A stretch of DNA of 64,000 nt. It comes from Azospirillum brasilense (GTDB lineage Bacteria > Pseudomonadota > Alphaproteobacteria > Azospirillales > Azospirillaceae). Under the pieces are notes generated by a model, which was given only the letters and a program-made list of their open reading frames with translations, ran no database searches and was not told where the DNA came from. Below are positions 46,317-54,318 of the stretch, piece after piece (position 1 is the stretch's first letter; every line of letters starts with the position of its first letter). The translations under genes and the position numbers were made by a program. The stretch spans positions 1 to 64,000 of the forward strand of contig NZ_CP032350.1 in assembly GCF_005222205.1 (NCBI RefSeq), read 5' to 3'.

Positions 46317-46897
46317 AGATCATCCGCCACCGCCGCAACACGCTCGCCGAGCTTCAGGCCACCCCCACCGAGCTGGGAGTCGAGGTCGACATCCGCAGCC
46401 AGGGCACGGAGCTGGTGATCCATCACGATCCCTTCGTGGCCGGCGAGCCGTTCGAGGCCTGGATCGCCGCCTACCGTCACGGCACGCTCATCCTCAACGT
46501 CAAGGAGGAGGGTCTGGAGACGCGCCTGCTGGCGCTGATGGAGCGGCACGGCATCACCGACTTCTTCTTCCTGGACCAGTCCTTCCCCTTCCTGGTCAAG
46601 ACCGCGAACCAGGGCGAGCGGCGCTGCGCGGTGCGGGTGTCGGAGTTCGAATCCGTCGACACCGCGCTGACTCTGGCCGGGCGCATCGAGTGGGTGTGGG
46701 TTGACTGCTTCACCCGCTTCCCGCTCGACGCCGCCCAGGCGGCCCGCCTGCAGGACGCCGGACTGAAGCTGTGCCTGGTCTCGCCCGAGCTGCAAGGCCG
46801 CGGAACCGCGGGGATCGCCGACATGCGCCGGCTTCTGGAGCGTGAGGGAATCGTCGCCGAGGCCGTCTGCACGAAGGAACCCGAGGCATGGCGCTGA
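46313..46897 (+). CDS. GDPD/PI-PLC-like phosphodiesterase family protein
   Basis: 194 residues, soluble, no signal peptide. The active-site motifs of glycerophosphodiester phosphodiesterases are recognisable: His5-Arg near the start (IIRHRRN), Glu24 and Asp26 (VEVDIR), and HHDP at 37-40, then LILNVKEEGLE for the second acidic strand. The barrel is about 50 residues shorter than in GlpQ. Being cytoplasmic and inside a glycan operon, it may cleave or bind a phosphodiester intermediate; its presence hints at a phosphate-linked product. It overlaps the next gene by ten bases. Confidence 0.75.
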   Translation: MKIIRHRRNTLAELQATPTELGVEVDIRSQGTELVIHHDPFVAGEPFEAWIAAYRHGTLILNVKEEGLETRLLALMERHGITDFFFLDQSFPFLVKTANQGERRCAVRVSEFESVDTALTLAGRIEWVWVDCFTRFPLDAAQAARLQDAGLKLCLVSPELQGRGTAGIADMRRLLEREGIVAEAVCTKEPEAWR

Positions 46898-49005
46898 ACT
46901 TGCCCGGTCTGGTCCCGTCCGGTCTGGCCAGATCCGGTTTCACCACATTCGGTTTGATGCGTGATCCGTGGTTTCTGACGGGGCTGGCGGCGCGCGGCCT
47001 TCTGCTGGTCTTCCTCGCGCCGCACATCCAGGACACCTGGTTCGTCCCCTTCCTCACCGGAACCATCCAGTCGCCGGCTCTCGACCCGTGGTCGGCCTTT
47101 CTGGCCGGCGGCGGCGATTCCCTGAGCTTCCCCTACGGCCCGGTCATGATGGCGGCCTTCCTGCCGCTGGTCCTGGCGGGCTGGCTGATCGGGCTGCCGT
47201 TCGGCGCGGAGGTGGTTCTGGCCGGTCTGGGGCTCCGCCTGACCCTTCTCGCCTTCGACGTCGCCGGCTTTCTGGTGCTGCGGCGGATGTTCCCCAAGCG
47301 CGGGGCGCTGCTGACCCTGGGTTACTGGCTGTCGCCCCTGGTGCTGTACATCACCTACTGGCACGGCCAGCTCGACATCGTTCCGGTCGTCATCATGGTC
47401 GGCGCCTTCATGATGATCGGCGAGCACCGGTTCCGCGAGGCCGGGCTGCTGCTGGCCCTGGCCTGCGCCGCCAAGCTCAGCATGCTGCTGGCGCTTCCCT
47501 TCCTCGGCATCTACCTGTGGCAGAACAAGCGGCTGCGCAGCGGCTTCGTGCCCTTCGCCGGAACCTTCGCCGGCGTCCTGGCGGTGCTGGGGTTGCTTCC
47601 CCTGCTGTCCTCCGGCTACCGCGACATGGTGATGGAGACGCCGGAGGCGGCCAAGCTGTACTGGCTGTCGCTGCCGCAGGACGACGGTCTGGTCATCTAT
47701 CTGGCGCCTCTGGCCTTCGCGCTGATGGTCTACGCGATGTGGCGGCTGCGGCGGACCAACTTTTCGCTGCTCCTGGCGATGACCGGGGTGTCGTTCCTGA
47801 CCGTGGTCCTGATGACGCCGGCGTCGCCCGGCTGGTACCTGTGGGCCCTGCCCTTCCTGATCGTCTATCAGATCGGCGCGGACCGGGTGGGCTGGTGGCT
47901 GGTCGCCCTCTTCTCCACCATGGTCGTGCCGCTGCTGGCGCTGACCGCGTCCGGCCCACGCCTGCCGCTGTTGGGGATCGATCTCACCCCGCCGCACCTG
48001 CTGTCGTCCCACGCCCATTCGGTGTGGCTGACGGCGGTGGTCGCGGTCGGCTGCGTGCTGGCCATCCGCCTGTTCCGCAACGGCATCCAGCGCAACGATT
48101 ACTTCCGTCTCAGCCGCGGCCCCCTGGCCATCGGCATCGCCGGCGATTCCGGAGCCGGGAAGGACACGCTGGCGGCGGCTCTGGAAGGGCTGTTCGGGCG
48201 CCATTCGGTCCAGCACATCCTGGGCGACGGCTATCACAAATGGGCGCGCGGCGCGCCGATGTGGCGGGCGGTCACGCACCTGAACCCGCGGGCCAACGAC
48301 CTCCCCCGGCTGTCCGAGCATGTGCACGCCACCCTGGACGGGCGCGACGCGGTCGGCCAGATCTACGATCATCACACCGGCCGTTTCAGCCCGCCGATCA
48401 CGCTGGCCAGCAACGACGTGCTGCTGATCTCCGGCCTGCACACGCTGCTGCCGCCGGCCCTGGTGGAGCGGCTGCACGTCCGCATCTTCCTGGAGACGGA
48501 CGAGGAGCTTCGCTTCTTCTGGAAGATGCGGCGCGACGTCGCCAAGCGCGGCCACGATCCGGCCGCGGTGCGCGCGCAGATGGCCCGCCGGAAGCCCGAC
48601 AGCGACGCCTACATCAAGCCCCAGATGGCCAACGCCGATCTCGTCTTCCAGGTGGCCGCGGTCAATGCCGAGCATCTGTCCCGTCCAAAGGACGACCCGA
48701 TCCCGTTGAAGCTCCGCGTGATCATCCGCGACAGCCTCTACACGGAGCGCCTGAGCAAGGCCCTGATCGCCATCTGCGGCGTGCATCTGGATCTGGACTT
48801 CCCGGACGAGGGCCAGACGGTGGACATGACCATCGAGGGCGACGTCTGGGCCGAGGACATCGGCCTGGCCGCGGCCAACCTCGTCCCCCACCTGGACGAG
48901 CTTCTGGACGTCCAGCCGCACTGGCACTCCAACATGCTGGGCGTGATGCAGCTGATCGTCCTCATGCAAATCGACGAAAACCTTCGCAGACGGGTCGCGA
49001 AATGA
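46888..49005 (+). CDS. GT-C membrane glycosyltransferase fused to a uridine-kinase-like P-loop kinase
   Basis: 705 residues in two parts. Residues 1-400 contain about ten membrane segments with GT-C hallmarks: ALDPWSAFLAGGGDS in the first outer loop and ITYWHGQLDIVPVVIMVG at about 155-172. Residues 413-705 form a cytosolic kinase: Walker A GDSGAGKDT at 419-427, then HILGDGYHKWARGAPMW at 443-459 and VGQIYDHHTGRFSPP, as in uridine kinases and phosphoribulokinases; VLLISGLHTLLPP stands in for their Walker B strand. The junction reads naturally, so the fusion is real. One chain would link periplasmic sugar transfer with cytoplasmic phosphorylation of a sugar or nucleoside. Not a usual partner for a kinase. 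Coupled to both neighbours by overlap. Confidence 0.88.
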   Translation: MALNLPGLVPSGLARSGFTTFGLMRDPWFLTGLAARGLLLVFLAPHIQDTWFVPFLTGTIQSPALDPWSAFLAGGGDSLSFPYGPVMMAAFLPLVLAGWLIGLPFGAEVVLAGLGLRLTLLAFDVAGFLVLRRMFPKRGALLTLGYWLSPLVLYITYWHGQLDIVPVVIMVGAFMMIGEHRFREAGLLLALACAAKLSMLLALPFLGIYLWQNKRLRSGFVPFAGTFAGVLAVLGLLPLLSSGYRDMVMETPEAAKLYWLSLPQDDGLVIYLAPLAFALMVYAMWRLRRTNFSLLLAMTGVSFLTVVLMTPASPGWYLWALPFLIVYQIGADRVGWWLVALFSTMVVPLLALTASGPRLPLLGIDLTPPHLLSSHAHSVWLTAVVAVGCVLAIRLFRNGIQRNDYFRLSRGPLAIGIAGDSGAGKDTLAAALEGLFGRHSVQHILGDGYHKWARGAPMWRAVTHLNPRANDLPRLSEHVHATLDGRDAVGQIYDHHTGRFSPPITLASNDVLLISGLHTLLPPALVERLHVRIFLETDEELRFFWKMRRDVAKRGHDPAAVRAQMARRKPDSDAYIKPQMANADLVFQVAAVNAEHLSRPKDDPIPLKLRVIIRDSLYTERLSKALIAICGVHLDLDFPDEGQTVDMTIEGDVWAEDIGLAAANLVPHLDELLDVQPHWHSNMLGVMQLIVLMQIDENLRRRVAK

Positions 49006-49853
49006 CACTCACCTTCACCCGCCCAGAGGCGTTCGCCACCCCTCCCGAAGCCATCGTCTTCGACACGGACAACAACCTCTACGCCTACGACCCGGCCCAT
49101 GCGGAGGCGACGGAGGCGGCCGAGCGCAAGGCCTGCAAGCTGTTCGGCCTGTCGCGCAAGGAGTTCCACGACGCCTTCACCATCGCCCGCCGGGAGGTGA
49201 AGGAGCGGCTGGGCAAGACCGCCGGGTCCCACAGCCGCCTTCTCTATTTCCAGCGCACGATCGAGCTGCTGGGCATGAAGACGCAGCTTCTGGCGACGCT
49301 CGACATCGAGCAGACCTACTGGCGCACCTTCCTGCACGCCAGCACCTTGTTCCCGGACGTCAAGGAGTTCCTGCTCGATCTCCGCTCGCTCGGCATCAAG
49401 ACGGCGATCGCCACCGATCTCACCGCGCAGATCCAGTTCCGCAAGATCATCTATTTCGGCCTCGACGATTATTTCGACTACGTCGTCACCTCGGAGGAGG
49501 CCGGCCACGACAAGCCGCACGCGGCCCCCTTCCAGCTCGCCGTGGACAAGCTGGGCGTGCCGCCGCAGCGGTGCTGGATGATCGGGGACAACCCCGTGGC
49601 CGACGTGCAGGGCGGCCGCGCCTTCGGCATGATCACCCTGCAGAAGCGCCACGCGGGCGTGAAGATCGCCGAAGGGGAGCAGGCCGCGGACGCGGTGTTC
49701 GACGAGTTCGGCGAACTGCGCCATCTGTTCGTGCAGCGCGGCTGGATGAAGCCGGCGCCGGACGGCAAGCCGCACGGGCTTCCCGAGACCCCCATCATGC
49801 AGACGGGGGGACGCAGCCGGGTCGCCGATACGGAACGGTTGCCGCACTCCTGA
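49002..49853 (+). CDS. HAD family hydrolase
   Basis: 283 residues, ATGA overlap with the fusion gene. Motif I is AIVFDTDNNLYAYDP, where the first Asp is the nucleophile; motif II is KTAIATDLT; motif III/IV are GHDKPHAAPFQLA and WMIGDNPVADVQGG. A helical cap lies at residues about 40-110. The second motif I Asp is shifted to Asp-x-Asn, so the general acid may differ. Likely dephosphorylates a sugar phosphate of the pathway made by the kinase and aldolase, as HAD enzymes do in heptose and legionaminate routes. Last gene of the operon; a hairpin follows. Confidence 0.87.
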   Translation: MTLTFTRPEAFATPPEAIVFDTDNNLYAYDPAHAEATEAAERKACKLFGLSRKEFHDAFTIARREVKERLGKTAGSHSRLLYFQRTIELLGMKTQLLATLDIEQTYWRTFLHASTLFPDVKEFLLDLRSLGIKTAIATDLTAQIQFRKIIYFGLDDYFDYVVTSEEAGHDKPHAAPFQLAVDKLGVPPQRCWMIGDNPVADVQGGRAFGMITLQKRHAGVKIAEGEQAADAVFDEFGELRHLFVQRGWMKPAPDGKPHGLPETPIMQTGGRSRVADTERLPHS

Positions 49854-49858
49854 AGCGG

Positions 49859-49894
49859 GCGGGGAACGGCGGCCGGTCCCGCGCCGTTCCCCGC
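49859..49894. terminator. Hairpin between convergent genes
   Basis: A 12-base perfect stem (49859-49870 with 49883-49894) with a 12-base loop between the HAD gene end (49853) and the ABC gene end (49905). There is no T run, but its position suits termination for both strands. Confidence 0.6.
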
Positions 49895-49904
49895 CGGGGG
49901 AGGG

Positions 49905-50681
49905 TTACAGCGCCATGGTGGTGAGGCTGGGTAGGCCGGTCTTCTCGTTGTAGGCCTCCAGGACCTCGTCGACCGGGCCGAAGCGCACGATGGTCCCGTG
50001 GTCGAGCCACAGGATCTTGTTGCACAGCCGCCGCAGCACGTTCTCCATGTGCGAGGCGACGACCATGATGCTCGCCCGGTTGACGAAGCCCTCGGCCCGG
50101 CGCTGCGCCTTCTCCAGGAACTTCACGTCGCTGACGGCGATCCACTCGTCCATCAGCAGGATTTCCGGATCCACCGCGGTCGCCGCGGCGAAGGCCAGCC
50201 GCAGCGTCATGCCGGAGGAGTAGGTGCGCACCGGCAGGCTCAGATAGTCGCCGAGCTCGGTGAAGGCGGCGATGTCGTCCATCTTGCGCTCGATCTCGGC
50301 GGGAGAGATGCCGAAATAGGCGGCGCGCATGCGGATGTTGTCGTAGCCCGACGCGTCCATGTCCATGCCAAGCCCCAGGTCGAACAGCGGAGTCACCCGC
50401 CCTTCGACCCGGATGCGCCCGCCGGTCGGCTCGTAGACGCCGGCGAGCACGCGCAGCAAGGTCGTCTTGCCGGCGCCGTTGCCGCCGATCAGCCCCAGAC
50501 GGTCGCCGTGCTCCAGCGTCAGGGACAGGCTGTTCAGGGCGTTCACGGTGATCCGGTCGTGCGCGTCATAGCGCAGCGCCCCGCTCGTGGAGGAGCGCAG
50601 CAGGGTCTTCTTCAAGGACCGCGCGCCGCCCTGGTAGAGCACGAAATCGACCGAGACGTTGTCGAGGCGAATGTTAGCCAT
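49905..50681 (-). CDS. Polysaccharide ABC transporter ATPase (Wzt/KpsT-like)
   Basis: 258 residues from ATG 50681. Walker A GGNGAGKTT at about 66-74; the ABC signature is YSSGM, as in O-antigen and capsule exporters rather than LSGGQ; Walker B ILLMDEWIAVSD. The text GALRYDAHDRITVNALN before Walker A is typical of Wzt. It lacks the C-terminal carbohydrate-binding domain found in chain-terminated O-antigen systems, so it resembles KpsT or binding-domain-free Wzt types. It drives export of a lipid-linked polysaccharide with the permease encoded five bases upstream. Confidence 0.92.
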   Translation of the reverse strand: MANIRLDNVSVDFVLYQGGARSLKKTLLRSSTSGALRYDAHDRITVNALNSLSLTLEHGDRLGLIGGNGAGKTTLLRVLAGVYEPTGGRIRVEGRVTPLFDLGLGMDMDASGYDNIRMRAAYFGISPAEIERKMDDIAAFTELGDYLSLPVRTYSSGMTLRLAFAAATAVDPEILLMDEWIAVSDVKFLEKAQRRAEGFVNRASIMVVASHMENVLRRLCNKILWLDHGTIVRFGPVDEVLEAYNEKTGLPSLTTMAL

Positions 50682-50686
50682 GGGTC

Positions 50687-51502
50687 TTACAGCCAGTAGG
50701 CGATGCGCTTGCGGAAGCGCGCGTAGCACAGGAAGGTGAAGGTCCAGCCGGCGAGCGCCAGCAGGATCACCACGACCCAGCTCTTCCAGTCGGGGGCGGA
50801 GCCGAGCAGCGGCGCGCGGATCAGCTCGATGACGTGATAGAGCGGGTTCAGGACGACAAGGCCGCGGCGCGCGCCCATCAGTTCCGGCTTCCACATCACC
50901 GGCGTGACGAAGAACAGAAGCTGGATGACGCTGGCGATGATCAGCGGCACGTCGCGGAACCGGGTGCAGATCATGCCGAACAGCAGCATGACCCACAGCG
51001 CGTTCACCGCCAGAAGCCCGACACCCAGGAAGGCCAGAAGCCCCACCGCGCCCGGCCAGATGCCGAAGATGACCGCGACCACGGCGAAGATGACGATGTT
51101 GTGCGCGTAGATGATCAGGTTGCGCCACAGGATGCGCAGCACATGCACTGACATCGGAATGCGGACGTTCTTGATGAGCGCTTCCAGCTCGACGAAGCTC
51201 ATGCAGCCTTCGTTGAGGATCGCCGCGATCAGCGTCCAGGTGGCCAGGCTGATGGACAGGAACGGCAGGTAGTTCTGCAGGTCCAGTTGGAACAGCGTGC
51301 CGTACACCAGCCCCAGGCTTCCCACCAGCACCGCCATGCTGAGCGTCAGCCAGAAGGGACCGAGGACCGAACGGCGATAACGCTTGCGGATGTCGTGCCA
51401 GCCCAGCGTGCTCCACAGCGTCCAGCGCTTCAATCCCTCGGCGAGATCGTCGCGCGCGCGCGCGATCTCGCTGCGGTCGCCGGAATCAAAGACAACACTC
51501 AT
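50687..51502 (-). CDS. Polysaccharide ABC transporter permease (Wzm/KpsM-like)
   Basis: 271 residues, six predicted membrane segments. The N-terminal amphipathic helix WSTLGWHDIRKRYRRSVLG and PFWLTLSMAV are the ABC-2 polysaccharide permease signature; RFRDVPLIIASVIQLLFFVTPV and LNPLYHVIELIRAPLLG follow in the C-terminal half. It forms the inner-membrane channel with the ATPase. It diverges from gmd with 528 bases between them, so both may be controlled from that region. Confidence 0.92.
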   Translation of the reverse strand: MSVVFDSGDRSEIARARDDLAEGLKRWTLWSTLGWHDIRKRYRRSVLGPFWLTLSMAVLVGSLGLVYGTLFQLDLQNYLPFLSISLATWTLIAAILNEGCMSFVELEALIKNVRIPMSVHVLRILWRNLIIYAHNIVIFAVVAVIFGIWPGAVGLLAFLGVGLLAVNALWVMLLFGMICTRFRDVPLIIASVIQLLFFVTPVMWKPELMGARRGLVVLNPLYHVIELIRAPLLGSAPDWKSWVVVILLALAGWTFTFLCYARFRKRIAYWL

Positions 51503-52030
51503 TCCACAGGCCTATTGGCGTTTATCGGCAGCGTTCACCGGGGCGCTCCTCGGGGCGGACGCCGGGAGGACAGACGGCGGGCGGGGCCATGACGATCGCC
51601 ATATCCCCACCCGCCGTCCAGCGCGACATTGCCAGCCGTACTCCCGGTCTTCAATGGAAACCTTCACGCCGCCATCCCCGCTCCGCCAACAGGCTGGGGT
51701 GGCTCATCGTGACATCCTGTGGCCTGTACAACAGCGCATGATTATCAATGTTGACTTCAAGGTATTGATCAAGCGTTCGGCGGCTCTGTGTGAATTTCGC
51801 GTTTCCTGAAGTCCCTTGCTTTACAAGGTCTATGAACGAGGGTATGAGGGTAGCCGCGTTTCACAGGCAAGGCTGCGGGGACCGCAGCGGATGGTTTGAC
51901 GCGCGTTCCTTCGTGACGCACGACCTTGGTCCGCGGCGCCTGAATGGCATGAAGGAACGCAGCCGGCGGGAAACACGGCCTTCAGCCCCCGGCCAACGAT
52001 GCAAGGCGACAAAAACGTAGGTAGTTTGCA
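51503..52030. promoter_or_regulatory. Divergent regulatory region between exporter and gmd
   Basis: 528 bases without a supported gene. The part around 51725-51790 is AT-rich and includes a TTGACT hexamer at 51752-51757, which could be a -35 element, though no clear -10 is at the right distance. The gmd ATG at 52031 has only a weak AGG-type site upstream. Confidence 0.4.
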
Positions 52031-53011
52031 ATGAAGCGCGCATTCGTTACGGGTGTTACCGGCCAGGACGGGGCTTATCTGTCTCAGCTCCTGCTGCAGA
52101 AGGGTTATGAGGTTTACGGCCTCCTGCGCCGCAGCGCCTCGGCCGACGTGATCGATGCCCGCCTGAAGTGGCTCGGCATCGAGAAGGACGTCCGCCTGAT
52201 GGATGGCAACCTCACCGACCTGTCGAGCCTGATCCGGCTGGTGGATGAGATCAAGCCGGACGAGGTCTACAACCTCGGTGCGCAGTCCTTCGTGAAGTCC
52301 TCCTGGCAGCAGCCGCTGCTGACCGGCACGATCACCGGCATGGGCGCCGCCAACGTTCTGGAGGCCGTGCGCATCGTCCATCCGAAGGCGCGCTTCTACC
52401 AGGCGTCCTCGTCCGAGATGTACGGCCTGATCCAGGAGCCCGTGCAGAGCGAGACGACCCCCTTCTACCCGCGCTCCCCCTATGCGGTCGCCAAGCTGTA
52501 CGCTCACTGGATGACGGTGAACTACCGCGAGAGCTTCGGCATGCACGCCAGCAGCGGCATCCTGTTCAACCATGAATCGCCGCTGCGCGGCATCGAGTTC
52601 GTCACCCGCAAGGTGACGGACAGCGTTGCCCGCATCAAGCTCGGCCTCCAGAAGGAGCTGCCGCTCGGCAACATCGACGCCAAGCGCGACTGGGGCCACG
52701 CCCGCGATTACGTCCGCGCCATGTGGCTGATGCTGCAGCAGGACGAGGCGGACGACTATGTCGTCGCGACCAACCGCACCACCACCGTCCGCGACATGTG
52801 CCGCATCGCCTTCGAGCATGTCGGCCTGAACGCCGATGACCACATCGTCATCAAGGAAGAGCTGTTCCGCCCGGCCGAGGTGGACGTTCTGCTGGGCGAT
52901 CCGGCCAAGGCCAAGGCCAAGCTGGGTTGGGAAGCCACCACCACCCTTGAAGAGATGATCAAGGAAATGGTGGAGGCCGATCTGGTCCGCGTCCGCGCCC
53001 AGATGAAGTAA
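52031..53011 (+). CDS. gmd: GDP-mannose 4,6-dehydratase
   Basis: 326 residues. AFVTGVTGQDGAYLSQLLL is the NADP site with the Gmd-specific TGQDG; LRRSASADVID contains the Arg/Ser region that binds NADP phosphate in this family; the active site has SSSEMYG (Ser127) and YAVAK (Tyr151, Lys155); NHESPLRGIEFVTRK is the classic family motif. It converts GDP-D-mannose to GDP-4-keto-6-deoxymannose. The fcl gene 4 kb downstream uses that product. Length fits the shorter Gmd group. Confidence 0.94.
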   Translation: MKRAFVTGVTGQDGAYLSQLLLQKGYEVYGLLRRSASADVIDARLKWLGIEKDVRLMDGNLTDLSSLIRLVDEIKPDEVYNLGAQSFVKSSWQQPLLTGTITGMGAANVLEAVRIVHPKARFYQASSSEMYGLIQEPVQSETTPFYPRSPYAVAKLYAHWMTVNYRESFGMHASSGILFNHESPLRGIEFVTRKVTDSVARIKLGLQKELPLGNIDAKRDWGHARDYVRAMWLMLQQDEADDYVVATNRTTTVRDMCRIAFEHVGLNADDHIVIKEELFRPAEVDVLLGDPAKAKAKLGWEATTTLEEMIKEMVEADLVRVRAQMK

Positions 53012-53049
53012 GCGTTGCCGGGGGATTTCCCCCGGTGACCACATCCGCC

Positions 53050-54288
53050 ATGGATCGCATCCCATCGCTCGGCCTTCTGCTGAGTGCCGAGTCCCTGTGC
53101 GGGCGGAGAACCGGTGTCGGCAATTACACGCTGCACCTCTGGCGCAATCTGTCGCGTTTGCCAGGCATCGGTTCAATCCAGCTTTTCGCCGGCCTGCACC
53201 GCCTGCCCCCGCCGGACTCCGGCGCGCCGGTCCGGGGGAACGCGCCGGCGTGTGGCGCGCCCAAGGCCGCCACGCCCGACGACGGTGCGGGCGCGCCGTT
53301 CTGGCGCGTCCTGGCGCGGCAATCGCGGTTGGCCGACGCCGCCTACAGGGCGGCGTACCGCGCCCGTTTCCGGCTGGCCTTCGAGAGGGCCGGCGTGCCG
53401 CGCGACCGCGCCTGCTATCATGAACCGAACATGATCCCCCGCCCTTTCGGCGGGGTGACCGTGTCCACTTTCCAGGATCTGGCCTGGCACCGCCATCCGG
53501 AGGTTCATCCGGTGGAGCGGCTGCGCTGGATCGAGCGCCATCTTCCACGCGCGCTGGAGCAGACGCGGCGGATCATCACCACTTCGGTCTTCACCCGGCG
53601 TGAGATCGTTTCGGTGCTGGGGGTCGACCCGGGGCGCATCGACGTGGTCCCCCTAGGGGTCGACGGCCGCTTCCATCCGCGCGGTCCGGACGAGACCGCG
53701 CCGGTCCTCGCCCGCCGGTCCCTGTCGCCGGGCGGCTACCTGCTGTCGGTCGGCACCGTCGAGCCACGCAAGAATCTGGGCCGCCTGCTGCGCGCCTACG
53801 CCAGCCTGCCGGCGGCCCTCGCCGAGCGCTTCCCGCTGGTCGTCGTCGGCGCGTCGGGATGGCTGAACAGTCCGGAACTCGCCAGCATGGAGTCGCTGGA
53901 GCGGGCCGGACGCCTGCGCTATCTCGGCTATGTGGACGAGGAGGAACTGCCGGTCCTTTACGCCGGCGCCCGCGCCTTCGCCTACCCAAGCCTGTACGAG
54001 GGGTTTGGCCTGCCTCCCCTGGAGGCCATGGCGAGCGGAACGCCGGTGCTGTGCTCCGCCGGCACCGCCATGGCGGAAGTGGTCGAGGACTGCGGTCTCC
54101 AGGTCGACCCTCTGGACGAGGGCGCCATCGCCGAAGCCTTGCGGGTGCTTCTGGAGGATGACGGCACGGCGGAGCGTCTGCGCGCGCTCGGGATGGCCCG
54201 TGCCGCCGGCTTCACCTGGGAACGCTGCGCCCGCGACACCCTCGTCACCTACCGGAAGGCCCTCGGCTTGACGGACGGGAACGCCTGA
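53050..54288 (+). CDS. Family 4 glycosyltransferase
   Basis: 412 residues from ATG 53050; a GTG at 53035 is in frame and overlaps an eight-base inverted repeat (CCGGGGGA with TCCCCCGG, 53018-53035). LLLSAESLCGRRTGVGNYTLHL is the N-terminal glycine loop; SVGTVEPRKNLGRLL begins the donor half; SLYEGFGLPPLEAMASGTPVL has the E-x7-E pair. A Pro/Gly-rich insertion at about 60-90 is not conserved-looking. NDP-sugar dependent, cytoplasmic, perhaps adding a mannose or fucose since it lies next to gmd. Convergent with the next gene. Confidence 0.88.
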   Translation: MDRIPSLGLLLSAESLCGRRTGVGNYTLHLWRNLSRLPGIGSIQLFAGLHRLPPPDSGAPVRGNAPACGAPKAATPDDGAGAPFWRVLARQSRLADAAYRAAYRARFRLAFERAGVPRDRACYHEPNMIPRPFGGVTVSTFQDLAWHRHPEVHPVERLRWIERHLPRALEQTRRIITTSVFTRREIVSVLGVDPGRIDVVPLGVDGRFHPRGPDETAPVLARRSLSPGGYLLSVGTVEPRKNLGRLLRAYASLPAALAERFPLVVVGASGWLNSPELASMESLERAGRLRYLGYVDEEELPVLYAGARAFAYPSLYEGFGLPPLEAMASGTPVLCSAGTAMAEVVEDCGLQVDPLDEGAIAEALRVLLEDDGTAERLRALGMARAAGFTWERCARDTLVTYRKALGLTDGNA

Positions 54289-54318
54289 GCGGCTTGGCCC
54301 CGGCGGCCCGCCCTTCGG

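Noticed and set aside
46968..49001. Long plus-strand frame running into the HAD gene
   Set aside because: Its first two thirds are an off-frame reading of the GT-C/kinase gene. Only the part from ATG 49002 is a real protein.
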